Positions 26,248 to 35,372 of a DNA stretch of 64,000 nt are shown one piece after another. The first letter of the stretch is position 1, and each line of letters opens with the position of its first letter. The translations under genes were made by a program, and so were the position numbers. The stretch comes from Aquirufa ecclesiirivi. Its GTDB lineage: Bacteria; Bacteroidota; Bacteroidia; Cytophagales; Spirosomataceae. The notes below the pieces were generated by a model, which made no database searches, had not been told where the DNA came from, and saw only the letters and a program-made list of their open reading frames with translations. The DNA is taken from the NCBI RefSeq assembly GCF_011250515.1, contig NZ_JAANOP010000003.1:276138-340137 (forward strand), read 5' to 3'.

Positions 26248-27738
26248 ATGTATATCGGATCCATTGATCAAGGAACAACTAGTTCTAGATTCATTATATT
26301 CAACAAAGGTGGAGAAATTATCTCCATGGGGCAGAAAGAACATGAGCAAATTTATCCTCAAGCTGGTTGGGTAGAACACAATGCGGAGGAAATTTGGCAA
26401 AATGTACAAGAAGTCATTGGACTTGCCTTAGGTAAGGCTGGATTATCTGCTCGAGATATCGCTGCTGTTGGAATTACGAATCAACGAGAAACAACCGTTG
26501 TTTGGAATAAAAATACTGGTAAACCTTACCACAATGCCTTAGTTTGGCAAGATACCCGCGTTGGATCTGAATTGGCCGAACTAGCCAAGGATGGTGGCAT
26601 GGATCGTTTCAGAGCTAAAACGGGATTACCTTTAGCCACCTATTTTAGTGGATTAAAATTGCGTTGGCTACTAAATCATGTTCCAGATTTAAGAGAAGAT
26701 GCCATGAAAGGTGATGCCCTATTTGGTACCATGGATACCTATATTTCATGGCAATTAACAGGAGGAACGGAAGGCGGAATTCATATCACCGATGTCACAA
26801 ATGCCAGTAGAACGCAATTAATGGACTTAGCTACTTGCGCGTGGGATGATGAAATTTTACAAGTATTAAATATTCCTAAAGCCATGCTACCCGAAATTAA
26901 GGCAAGCTCACAAGTTTATGCCAATTCCAAAGGTGTGTTAGAGGGTGTACCTTTGGCTGGAATATTGGGCGACCAGCAAGCTGCCCTGGTTGGTCAAACC
27001 TGTTTTGATCCAGGACAAGGCAAAAATACCTACGGAACAGGTTGTTTTCTTTTAATGAATACTGGCCAACAAGCCATTCCTTCCCAATTTGGTTTATTGA
27101 CCACCGTAGCTTATCAATTGGGCAATGAACCTGTACATTATGCCCTAGAAGGTTCCGTTGCTATTGCAGGCTCCCTTGTTCAATGGCTACGTGATAATTT
27201 AGGCCTGATTCAAAACAGCCCTGATATTGAAAATTTGGCTAAAGAGGTAGAAGATAATGGAGGTTGCTATTTTGTTCCCGCTTTTTCTGGATTATATGCG
27301 CCATACTGGAAACAAGATGCCCGAGGCGTATTAGTGGGTTTAACCAGCTATGTGAATAAAAGCCATATTGCTCGTGCGGCCTTGGAAGCTACTGCTTTTC
27401 AAACCTGGGAAGTATTAGAAGCCATGGAAAAAGACGCAGGAATCTCTATTTCATCTTTGAGAGTAGACGGGGGTATGGTGGTAAACGAATTATTGATGCA
27501 ATTCCAATCGGATATATTAGGACAAGAAGTCATTTGTCCCAAAATTATTGAAACCACAGCTTTAGGCGCTGCCTATGCCGCAGGTTTAGCGGTAGGCTAT
27601 TGGGAAAACTTAGAAGATCTGAAGAAAAATTGGGCAATCCAACACCGTTGGAATTCCCAAATGGAAGACAGCCAACGTTCCCATATGAAAAAACAATGGA
27701 AAAAAGCCGTATCAAAAAGCTTTAACTGGGAGGATTAA
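26248..27738 (+). CDS. glpK: Glycerol kinase
   Basis: 496 residues. FGGY family: [18 protein letters not shown] (phosphate-binding 1, DQGTTSSRF), [30 protein letters not shown] and the C-terminal [25 protein letters not shown]-dependent conversion of glycerol to sn-glycerol 3-phosphate. Family length is typical. Co-transcribed with glpF. The stop shares TTAA with the stop of the convergent small lipoprotein gene. Confidence 0.97.
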   Translation: MYIGSIDQGTTSSRFIIFNKGGEIISMGQKEHEQIYPQAGWVEHNAEEIWQNVQEVIGLALGKAGLSARDIAAVGITNQRETTVVWNKNTGKPYHNALVWQDTRVGSELAELAKDGGMDRFRAKTGLPLATYFSGLKLRWLLNHVPDLREDAMKGDALFGTMDTYISWQLTGGTEGGIHITDVTNASRTQLMDLATCAWDDEILQVLNIPKAMLPEIKASSQVYANSKGVLEGVPLAGILGDQQAALVGQTCFDPGQGKNTYGTGCFLLMNTGQQAIPSQFGLLTTVAYQLGNEPVHYALEGSVAIAGSLVQWLRDNLGLIQNSPDIENLAKEVEDNGGCYFVPAFSGLYAPYWKQDARGVLVGLTSYVNKSHIARAALEATAFQTWEVLEAMEKDAGISISSLRVDGGMVVNELLMQFQSDILGQEVICPKIIETTALGAAYAAGLAVGYWENLEDLKKNWAIQHRWNSQMEDSQRSHMKKQWKKAVSKSFNWED

Positions 27739-27857
27739 CCTCGCTTCACTTTAGGTGCGTCAGCACGGGTAGTCCCGTAAGCTGGACAATTGGTATTTTG
27801 TGAACATGCCCCACAAACAAAAGTGGAAAACAACACGATGGCCAATATTTTTTTCAT
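27735..27857 (-). CDS. Small Cys-rich lipoprotein or secreted peptide downstream of speA
   Basis: 40 residues, ATG at 27857. It begins [13 protein letters not shown], a hydrophobic signal-like core, then VCGAC, a possible lipobox with Cys18 lipidated, and a short tail [19 protein letters not shown]. It starts 10 bases after the speA stop on the same strand and ends against glpK with a shared TTAA. Small lipoproteins with a CPAY tail are familiar in Bacteroidota, without known function. Evidence is the signal-like start, operon position and convergent stop; expression is not shown. Confidence 0.6.
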   Translation of the reverse strand: MKKILAIVLFSTFVCGACSQNTNCPAYGTTRADAPKVKRG

Positions 27858-27867
27858 ATCATTGATT

Positions 27868-29349
27868 TTAAACAGATGCTAATTTAGTTTTTGATTTAAT
27901 CTCAAGCTCAATTTTCGCTTTCAAATCCTCTTCCTGCTGTATCGTCACCGCTTGGTTATAACCTAGAATATTCAACATAGAGCTACTATTTTGCTCCTCT
28001 GAAAACAAGCGAGTTGTTACGGTTCCATCCTCCAAACGATCTATAATCACATGTTTAGGTGCTGGAATTAAACAATGTTGAATACCTCCATAACCTCCCA
28101 AAGACTCCTGATAGGCTCCCGTGTGGAAGAACCCAACGTATTGTCGCTCCGAAGCTTCCTCAAAAATAGGTAAATACAAGTCAGAACTATGCGCTTCCGT
28201 ATTATAAAAATCCATGGAATCACAAGTCAAGCCTCCTAAATTCACTTTTTGATAAGGCGAACCCCAATTATTCACAGGTAGCATAATGTACTTTTGGTTC
28301 ATTCCCCAAGAATCTGGCAATTGAGTAATGAAAGATCCATCAATCATATACCAAAGCTCCTTGTCGTTTTGCAATTTTTGATCAATAATCTCATATAAAA
28401 CAGCTCCACTTTCCCCTACTGAATAAGATCCAAATTCAGTAAAAATATTCGGAACAGGCACGTTGTTTTTATTACAAATCCAAGAGATTGATTCTACAAT
28501 CTCATCCACCATGGCCTGATAATCATAATTAAATTGCAGGGATGTCTGAATCGGTAAGCCTCCACCTAAATCAATGGAATCCAATTCTGGACATATTTTT
28601 TTAATCTCACAATACTTGTAAATAAATCGACTTAACTCCGACCAATAATAAGCACTATCTTTAATTCCTGTATTGATGAAGAAATGCAACATCTTCAAAT
28701 TAAAACGAGGATTAGGCTTAATTTTCTCCAAATACAAGGTATTTACATCGGAATAGCGTACTCCCAAACGAGAAGTATAAAAAGCAAAATCAGGTTCCTC
28801 ATCCGTTGCAATGCGAATGGCCAAGTTTACCTTATCCGCTGTAACCGACTTCTCATAAAAATCAATTTCCTTCAAATTATCCAAAATTGGAATGCAGTTG
28901 AAACCTTCATTGATAAATTCAGAGATGTATTGCGTATACAATGGCTGCTTGTAGCCATTGCATAAAATATACGTTGATTTAGAGATTTTTCCACGCTCAT
29001 ACATATCACGGATAATCGGGATATCAAAGGCACTACTCGTCTCTAAATGTACATGCTGCTTAATTACCTCATCCAAAACAAAGGAGAAATGAGATGATTT
29101 GGTACAATAACAATAGGTATAATTTCCTTTGTAATTGTACTTCTTAATTGCATTTCTAAACAATAATTTGGCATTATCGATATGCTCACCAATCTTGGGT
29201 AAATAGGATAATTTTAATGGCGTACCATACTGTTTAATAATCTCCATCAAAGGCACATTATTAAACAATAACTCATTGTTCTCATTGATATTAAATTCTC
29301 TGGTAGGGAATTCAATGGTTTGATCAATTAGATCGATGTAATTTTTCAT
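27868..29349 (-). CDS. speA: Arginine decarboxylase, fold III PLP enzyme (SpeA-like)
   Basis: 493 residues. PLP lysine region YCYCTKSSHFSFV (Lys within CTKSS), ETSSAFDIP, GLGG-type phosphate loop seen as LGGLTC and SIDLGGGLPI, and a C-terminal beta domain with FFHTGAYQESLGGYGGIQHCL. It matches the Bacteroidota biosynthetic arginine decarboxylase (about 460-500 residues), which makes agmatine for polyamines. It is shorter than E. coli SpeA. A small lipoprotein gene follows on the same strand. Confidence 0.88.
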   Translation of the reverse strand: MKNYIDLIDQTIEFPTREFNINENNELLFNNVPLMEIIKQYGTPLKLSYLPKIGEHIDNAKLLFRNAIKKYNYKGNYTYCYCTKSSHFSFVLDEVIKQHVHLETSSAFDIPIIRDMYERGKISKSTYILCNGYKQPLYTQYISEFINEGFNCIPILDNLKEIDFYEKSVTADKVNLAIRIATDEEPDFAFYTSRLGVRYSDVNTLYLEKIKPNPRFNLKMLHFFINTGIKDSAYYWSELSRFIYKYCEIKKICPELDSIDLGGGLPIQTSLQFNYDYQAMVDEIVESISWICNKNNVPVPNIFTEFGSYSVGESGAVLYEIIDQKLQNDKELWYMIDGSFITQLPDSWGMNQKYIMLPVNNWGSPYQKVNLGGLTCDSMDFYNTEAHSSDLYLPIFEEASERQYVGFFHTGAYQESLGGYGGIQHCLIPAPKHVIIDRLEDGTVTTRLFSEEQNSSSMLNILGYNQAVTIQQEEDLKAKIELEIKSKTKLASV

Positions 29350-29451
29350 GGATACTTACCAAATTAAAAAACGAGTACTCTCGAATTGTGGAAAAACGTG
29401 CAAAACTGCAATAAAAGTATGTACTTTGCAAACTATTCTATACAATGTTAC

Positions 29452-30822
29452 ATGCCAAAAATTCATTTTATCGCTATAGGTGGTGCGGCGATGCATAATC
29501 TAGCCTTAGCTCTTCAGGTTCAAGGATATAAAATTACCGGTTCAGATGATGAAATCTACGAACCTTCTAAAAGTTTACTTGACCAACATGGTATTTTACC
29601 TGAGCACTTCGGATGGTATCCTGAGAAAATCACAACAGATTTAGATTGCGTGATTGTAGGCATGCATGCTCGTCTGGATAATCCCGAATTACTAAAAGCT
29701 CAAGAATTAGGTCTTCGTATAGAATCTTATCCTTCCTTCTTGTACGAACACAGTAAAAACAAGCAACGTATCGTTATTGCAGGTAGCCATGGGAAAACCA
29801 GTATTACATCCATGGTGCTTCACGTGCTCAAAACACTCCATAAAAAATTTGATTATTTAGTGGGTGCGCGTCTAGAAGGTTTCGACTTCATGGCATCATT
29901 ATCAGATGCTCCTATCATCGTTATTGAAGGAGATGAATATTTGGCTTCGCCTATCGACAGAAGGGCGAAGTTCTTATTATACCAAGCCCATATTGCTTTG
30001 ATTTCTGGGATTGCTTGGGATCATATTAATGTATACCCGACTTTCGAATCCTACACGGCTTCTTTTGAAGAATTAATCAAGTCCATGCCGAAGGCTGGTA
30101 CTTTATTTTTCGACCAAACGGATACCATACTGGAACAATTAACGGAGTCTTGCCCAAATCATACCGAAAAAACAGGCTATGCAGCTCACCCTTCCTACAT
30201 CAAAAACGGACAAACCATTTTAAAAGGTTTGGATGGAAAAGATTACGAAATCCAGATATTTGGAGAACATAGTTTGAAAAACTTGAATGGAGCCCGTTTA
30301 CTTTGCGAACAAGTGGGTGTTTCTACGAATGATTTTTACCAAGCCATACAATCATTCAAAGGTGCGGCTAAACGGCTAGAGCTGGTTGGGAAATCGGATT
30401 CTTGTTTATTCTATAAGGATTTTGCCCATGCTCCATCGAAAGTAAAAGCAACTACCCAGGCGGTCAAGAGTCAATATCCACAAAGAAAGCTGATTGCATG
30501 CCTAGAATTACATACGTTCAGTAGCTTAAATCCTGCATTTTTACCGCATTATGCCAAGACTTTACAGGCTGCTGATGTAGCAGTGATCTATTTAAGCGAA
30601 CATGCCCGTGAAATAAAAAGAATGGACCGATTGGAAGATGATCAAGTACAACAGTATTTTGAGCACCCCCATCTACTTATCCTGAGAAATCCCGCTGATT
30701 TAATGGCTTATTTACACACACAGTCTTGGGCACAAAGCAACCTGTTGATGATGTCATCAGGAACCTTTGATGGGCTAAACTTGATGGACTTAGCCCTTCA
30801 AATGGGACTAAGCGTTGAGTAA
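29452..30822 (+). CDS. mpl: UDP-N-acetylmuramate:tripeptide ligase (murein recycling)
   Basis: 456 residues from ATG 29452 (PKIHFIAIGGAAMHNLALALQ). The frame extends upstream to 29386, but MurC/Mpl proteins start with this Rossmann-like motif. It has the Mur ligase ATP site AGSHGKTSITSMVLH, the central DEYLASPIDRRAKF and AWDHINVYPTFESY, and a C-terminal domain. Mpl attaches recycled L-Ala-D-Glu-DAP to UDP-MurNAc. The lack of other mur genes nearby fits recycling rather than de novo synthesis. It pairs functionally with the LD-carboxypeptidase at 7.3 kb. The 3' end overlaps the DUF349 gene by 15 bases. Confidence 0.92.
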   Translation: MPKIHFIAIGGAAMHNLALALQVQGYKITGSDDEIYEPSKSLLDQHGILPEHFGWYPEKITTDLDCVIVGMHARLDNPELLKAQELGLRIESYPSFLYEHSKNKQRIVIAGSHGKTSITSMVLHVLKTLHKKFDYLVGARLEGFDFMASLSDAPIIVIEGDEYLASPIDRRAKFLLYQAHIALISGIAWDHINVYPTFESYTASFEELIKSMPKAGTLFFDQTDTILEQLTESCPNHTEKTGYAAHPSYIKNGQTILKGLDGKDYEIQIFGEHSLKNLNGARLLCEQVGVSTNDFYQAIQSFKGAAKRLELVGKSDSCLFYKDFAHAPSKVKATTQAVKSQYPQRKLIACLELHTFSSLNPAFLPHYAKTLQAADVAVIYLSEHAREIKRMDRLEDDQVQQYFEHPHLLILRNPADLMAYLHTQSWAQSNLLMMSSGTFDGLNLMDLALQMGLSVE

Positions 30823-32082
30823 TTGATCTAATTCCATTTTAAATCCAGTCAAGAGTATCTCCTTCATGCTGATTTTACGCTTTTGCGTGTTGATTTTACT
30901 TTGGATTGGTTTCTCTTCCATTTGGCGATCTTGCTCAGCTTGGGCGATAAAACTTTCCAATTCACTTCGCTCTTTTTTGGTCATGTAATCCATCTGATTA
31001 ATCATGATTTTTAATTGCTCTATTCTTGGCTTATCGTTCAATGCTGGATGGCGATATGAGATAACGCGTAGCAGATAATTCATTTCAAAGATCTTATCGC
31101 AAATGGTTCTGAAACGCTCAGCCAAACTACGATCCAAGGATTTCATTTGAGCGGTAATTTCTTTCCATTTTACCAAATAGGCCTTTGCCTTATCGGCTAT
31201 AGCCGGCATGTTAACCTGATCGCTTAAATTTGATTCCAATTCTTGGGTCATGGCCACTAACTCCTGCATGCGAGGGTCAATACGCGGCTTAACTTCAATG
31301 CCCTTAATTCGATTGTATTTTTCAAAAAACATATCGTTTGCCTTTTTGAAATTCTTCCAAAGCATGGATTGTTTCTTGGGAGGTAAACCTAATACGGTTT
31401 TCCATTCCTTTTGTAATTCTTTTACTTTACCTACTGAATCATCGATATCGGGTGCTTTTCTCAATTGATGCACCCCATCAATAAATCCTTGAAGTTTGGC
31501 TATTTTTTCATCGATGATTCGATTCTTTTCTTCAAAATAAACCCTTCTACGTAGGAAAAATGCTTCTAGAATAGCTTGAAAAGTATCTGTTAATTCATCT
31601 TGAAACTGGCGATCTACAGGACCTGTTTTAACCCATTTGGATTTAATTTCTACCAATTGTTCGGTAGCTAACAGAACATCTTCTCCATGAGCAGCGTTTT
31701 TTGCATCCTCAATGAGTGCCCGTTTAATCTCTAAATTCTTTACTTGATTTTGTTGAATCAACGAGCGTAAAAACTCTTCTATCCGTTCTAATTCATCAAA
31801 CAAAGGTTTAAAATCTCCTAAACCATCAAACTCAGCTAAATAAGCTTTCATTTGAACTACTTTGGTCAAAAATGACCCTTTGTTTTGAACTTCCTTTACT
31901 TCGTTGGATAGATCAGCTACTTTTTTCTTGGCCAATTCAAATCGATTGACAAAATACTGAAGTGCTTCTTGTTCTGTATTACGAACAAAGCCTATTTCAC
32001 GCTCAGGAAAGTTAAGAAATGCTTTGATATAGACTTTGCCATCCTGACAAAACCCGTATTCATTGGAGGTGGTTGCTTCCAT
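30808..32082 (-). CDS. DUF349 repeat protein
   Basis: 424 residues from ATG 32082 (EATTSNEYGFCQDG). Several copies of the DUF349 pattern of about 75 residues can be seen: LVEIKSKWVKTGPVDRQFQDELTDTFQ, LQKEWKTVLGLPPKKQSMLWKNFKKANDMFFEKY and KWKEITAQMKSLDRSLAERFRTICDKIF. All-helical and very charged. No membrane segment. Function unknown. Convergent with mpl. Confidence 0.9.
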   Translation of the reverse strand: MEATTSNEYGFCQDGKVYIKAFLNFPEREIGFVRNTEQEALQYFVNRFELAKKKVADLSNEVKEVQNKGSFLTKVVQMKAYLAEFDGLGDFKPLFDELERIEEFLRSLIQQNQVKNLEIKRALIEDAKNAAHGEDVLLATEQLVEIKSKWVKTGPVDRQFQDELTDTFQAILEAFFLRRRVYFEEKNRIIDEKIAKLQGFIDGVHQLRKAPDIDDSVGKVKELQKEWKTVLGLPPKKQSMLWKNFKKANDMFFEKYNRIKGIEVKPRIDPRMQELVAMTQELESNLSDQVNMPAIADKAKAYLVKWKEITAQMKSLDRSLAERFRTICDKIFEMNYLLRVISYRHPALNDKPRIEQLKIMINQMDYMTKKERSELESFIAQAEQDRQMEEKPIQSKINTQKRKISMKEILLTGFKMELDQLLNA

Positions 32083-32301
32083 CTTGTTGATCTGAGAGAG
32101 CTTCAGGCAAATACCTTGGCTCAAAAATTAGGTGTGGTTTAAACTATCTTTTTACAAAGCCCTAAATTATTTAAATTTTAATAAATCTCTAAACATTTTG
32201 AATTAATAATCTTTTTAAAAATATAGGTAATCCAAAAATAATCAAGAAACTGTTTCCAGCTTTTTCCGATATTTGTAGCTTATTAAAATTTCAAACCCCA
32301 C

Positions 32302-33969
32302 ATGAGCAACGAAACGATCATATTTTCCATGGAAAGGGTCTCCAAAACGATCCCTCCACAGAAAACCATTTTAAAAAATATTTACCTTTCATTCTTTTAT
32401 GGAGCCAAAATTGGTGTGCTCGGTCTCAATGGTTCAGGTAAGTCTACTTTACTTCGAATTATTGCGGGCATCGATAAATCCTACACAGGGGAAGTCGTCT
32501 TTTCTCCTGGATATACCGTCGGTTTATTGGAACAAGAACCACAATTGGATCCCAATAAAACTGTATTGGATGTTGTAGAAGAAGGTGTAGCCGAAATTAA
32601 AAACTTGTTGAGGGAATTTGATGAAATCAATGAGGCCTTTGCAGAACCCGATGCAGACTTTGACAAATTATTATCTCGACAAGGCGAAGTGCAAGAAAAA
32701 TTAGATCATTTCAATGCTTGGGAACTAGATAACCGTTTGGAAAAGGCGATGGATGCATTGCGTTGTCCACCATCCGATGCCCTTATTAGTACCTTGTCGG
32801 GGGGAGAAAAAAGACGTGTAGCCTTATGCCGCCTCTTACTTCAAGAGCCTGATGTCTTATTACTCGATGAGCCGACCAACCACTTGGATGCGGAGTCCGT
32901 TTGGTGGTTAGAAGAACATTTACGTCAATACAAAGGAACGGTCATTGCAGTAACCCACGATCGTTACTTCTTGGATAATGTAGCTGGTTGGATTTTGGAA
33001 CTAGACCGTGGTGAAGGTATTCCTTGGAAAGGAAATTATACCTCTTGGTTGGAGCAAAAGCAAAACCGTTTGGCCCAAGAGGAAAAAACGGAGTCGCGTC
33101 GTCAGAAGACTTTACAACGAGAATTGGAATGGGTAAGAATGGCTCCTAAAGCACGACAAGCCAAATCTAAAGCGCGTATCGGCGCCTATGAAAAACTCCT
33201 TTCGGAAGAAAATAAACAGAAAGAAGATAAATTAGAACTCTATATCCCTGCAGGTCCACGTTTGGGAAATAAGGTCATTGAAGTACAAGGTGTTTCTAAA
33301 TCATATGGGGACAAATTACTTTTTGAGAACTTAAGTTTTTCATTGCCTCCTGCGGGTATTGTCGGTATTATCGGACCCAACGGTGCGGGTAAAACTACTT
33401 TGTTTAAACTCATCACAGGACAGGTACAACCCGATACAGGAAGCTTTGAGGTAGGAGAAACGGTACAACTAGCCTATGTGGATCAGGAACACCATCAATT
33501 AAAAGCTGAAAAATCTGTTTTTGAAACTATTTCAGATGGAAATGATTGGGTGATGTTGGGTGGAAAGCAAAGTAATGCACGTGCCTACGTGAGTAAATTC
33601 AATTTCAACGGAGCTGATCAAGAGAAAAAAATCGGCAACCTTTCTGGTGGAGAACGTAACCGAGTGCATCTATCCATGATGTTAAAAGAAGGTGCTAACG
33701 TATTACTTCTGGATGAGCCAACCAACGACTTGGATGTAAATACACTCCGTGCCCTGGAAGAAGGTTTGGAGAATTTTGCGGGTTGTGCGGTGGTCATCTC
33801 TCACGATAGGTGGTTCTTAGACCGTATCGCTACCCATATTTTAGCCTTTGAAGGTGACTCTCAGGTTACTTGGTTTGAAGGGAATTATTCAGAATACGAA
33901 GAAGCTAGAAAAAAACGCTTGGGCAATGACATTAACCCTAAGCGTATCCGATACAAGAAAATAAACTAA
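32302..33969 (+). CDS. ettA: Energy-dependent translational throttle EttA (ABC-F)
   Basis: 555 residues, two ABC domains in one chain. Walker A GLNGSGKSTLL and GPNGAGKTTLF, signatures LSGGEKRRVAL and LSGGERNRVHL, Walker B LLLDEPTNHLDAESV and LLLDEPTNDLDVNTL, with the interdomain linker rich in Arg/Lys that contacts the ribosome. No membrane domain. EttA binds the ribosomal E site and gates elongation with the energy state. First of a run with DUF486 and MoxR. Confidence 0.96.
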   Translation: MSNETIIFSMERVSKTIPPQKTILKNIYLSFFYGAKIGVLGLNGSGKSTLLRIIAGIDKSYTGEVVFSPGYTVGLLEQEPQLDPNKTVLDVVEEGVAEIKNLLREFDEINEAFAEPDADFDKLLSRQGEVQEKLDHFNAWELDNRLEKAMDALRCPPSDALISTLSGGEKRRVALCRLLLQEPDVLLLDEPTNHLDAESVWWLEEHLRQYKGTVIAVTHDRYFLDNVAGWILELDRGEGIPWKGNYTSWLEQKQNRLAQEEKTESRRQKTLQRELEWVRMAPKARQAKSKARIGAYEKLLSEENKQKEDKLELYIPAGPRLGNKVIEVQGVSKSYGDKLLFENLSFSLPPAGIVGIIGPNGAGKTTLFKLITGQVQPDTGSFEVGETVQLAYVDQEHHQLKAEKSVFETISDGNDWVMLGGKQSNARAYVSKFNFNGADQEKKIGNLSGGERNRVHLSMMLKEGANVLLLDEPTNDLDVNTLRALEEGLENFAGCAVVISHDRWFLDRIATHILAFEGDSQVTWFEGNYSEYEEARKKRLGNDINPKRIRYKKIN

Positions 33970-34341
33970 ATGAGAGGAGTCATCACCATTGCATTGCTCG
34001 TATTATCCAATGTCTTTATGACCTTGGCTTGGTATGGGCATTTACAATGGAAAGAAAGTTCCTGGCTGAAGCATGCGGGCATTTGGACCATCATATTTTT
34101 CAGCTGGGGACTCGCCTTTTTTGAATATATGATGCAAGTACCTGCCAATCGAATTGGATTTAAAGATAATGGCGGCCCTTACTCCTTTTTTGAATTAAAA
34201 ACCATTCAAGAAGCTATTTCCCTAATAGTCTTCACCCTTTTTCTTATTTTCGTTGTCAAGTCCGAAAAACTAGCTTGGAATCATTTCTTGGGATTTGGCC
34301 TAATACTTCTGGCAGTTTATGTTATTTTTAAAAAATGGTAA
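33970..34341 (+). CDS. DUF486 small membrane protein
   Basis: 123 residues, starting directly after the ettA stop with no gap. Four hydrophobic helices, with family motifs WYGHLQW, WGLAFFEYMMQVPANRIG and AISLIVFTLF. DUF486 belongs to the drug/metabolite transporter-like superfamily; substrate unknown. Confidence 0.88.
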   Translation: MRGVITIALLVLSNVFMTLAWYGHLQWKESSWLKHAGIWTIIFFSWGLAFFEYMMQVPANRIGFKDNGGPYSFFELKTIQEAISLIVFTLFLIFVVKSEKLAWNHFLGFGLILLAVYVIFKKW

Positions 34342-34371
34342 ACTCCAAAGGGATAAAAAATTACTGATACA

Positions 34372-35331
34372 ATGGAATCTAGAGAAAAAATAAATGCCCT
34401 CTTACAGGAGATGAGTAAAGTAGTAGTAGGCCAAGAAAGGTTGATCAATCGACTGTTAGTTGGCCTATTTACAGGAGGCCATGTGCTATTAGAAGGTGTT
34501 CCAGGCTTAGCAAAAACCTTGACCATTAATACATTAGCTAAAATTCTCGATCTCAACTTTCACCGTATTCAATTTACCCCAGATTTATTACCCGCCGATT
34601 TGGTAGGTACCATGATTTACAATCCTCTAAAAAATGAGTTTGAAGTAAAAAAGGGACCTATTTTTGCTCAAATCATCTTGGCGGATGAAATAAACCGCGC
34701 CCCTGCTAAAGTACAATCTGCCTTGTTGGAGGCCATGGCAGAAAAACAAGTAACTATCGGTGACACTACCTATCCTTTAGATAAACCCTTTTTGGTTTTA
34801 GCTACTCAGAATCCTGTAGAACAAGAAGGAACATTTCCCTTACCTGAAGCTCAAGTAGATCGCTTCATGCTGAAAGTATTCCTGAATTACTTAGACAAAG
34901 AACAGGAATTAGAAGTGATGCGTAAAATGTCGAACATGGACTTCCAATATGAAGTGAAAACCATGATGAATTTGGAAGATATTCAAAAAATCAGAAAGGA
35001 AATCAACCAGATTACGATCAGTGAAACCCTTGAAAAATACATCATTGAGCTCATTTTTGCTACTCGAAATCCCGCCGAATATGGATTAGTTCAAGAAGCC
35101 AATTACATCCAATTCGGTGCTTCTCCACGGGCAAGTATCCACTTAAATCTTGCCGCAAAAGTGATGGCCTATTTGGAAGGACGAGATTATGTGTTGCCTG
35201 AGGATATCAAGGAAATGGCCCCCGACGTATTAAATCATCGCATCATATTAAATTATGTGGCGGAAGCAGATAATATAAGTACGCTTCAGATTATCCAATC
35301 GATTTTAAGTAGCGTGGCGATTAATCGCTAA
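34372..35331 (+). CDS. MoxR-family AAA ATPase
   Basis: 319 residues. Walker A GVPGLAKT, Walker B ILADEINRAPAKVQSALLEAM, sensor 1 FLVLATQNPVEQEGTFPLPEAQVDRFMLKV (core TQNPVEQEGTFPLPEAQ), and the C-terminal helical lid GASPRASIHL. MoxR ATPases act as chaperones for metalloenzyme or membrane-complex assembly, usually beside DUF58 and von Willebrand A proteins; neither is here, so it is an orphan. Part of the ettA run by spacing. Confidence 0.95.
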   Translation: MESREKINALLQEMSKVVVGQERLINRLLVGLFTGGHVLLEGVPGLAKTLTINTLAKILDLNFHRIQFTPDLLPADLVGTMIYNPLKNEFEVKKGPIFAQIILADEINRAPAKVQSALLEAMAEKQVTIGDTTYPLDKPFLVLATQNPVEQEGTFPLPEAQVDRFMLKVFLNYLDKEQELEVMRKMSNMDFQYEVKTMMNLEDIQKIRKEINQITISETLEKYIIELIFATRNPAEYGLVQEANYIQFGASPRASIHLNLAAKVMAYLEGRDYVLPEDIKEMAPDVLNHRIILNYVAEADNISTLQIIQSILSSVAINR

Positions 35332-35340
35332 GTCTACGGG

Positions 35341-35348
35341 TATATTTG
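35341..35348 (+). promoter_or_regulatory. Candidate -7 element of the pectin enzyme gene
   Basis: TATATTTG, exact -7 fit, 24 bases before ATG 35373, which separates this gene from the MoxR transcript. No TTG at normal spacing. ATG 35388 is an alternative start. Confidence 0.4.
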
Positions 35349-35372
35349 ACCCCTGATTTTCTTTTATAGACA

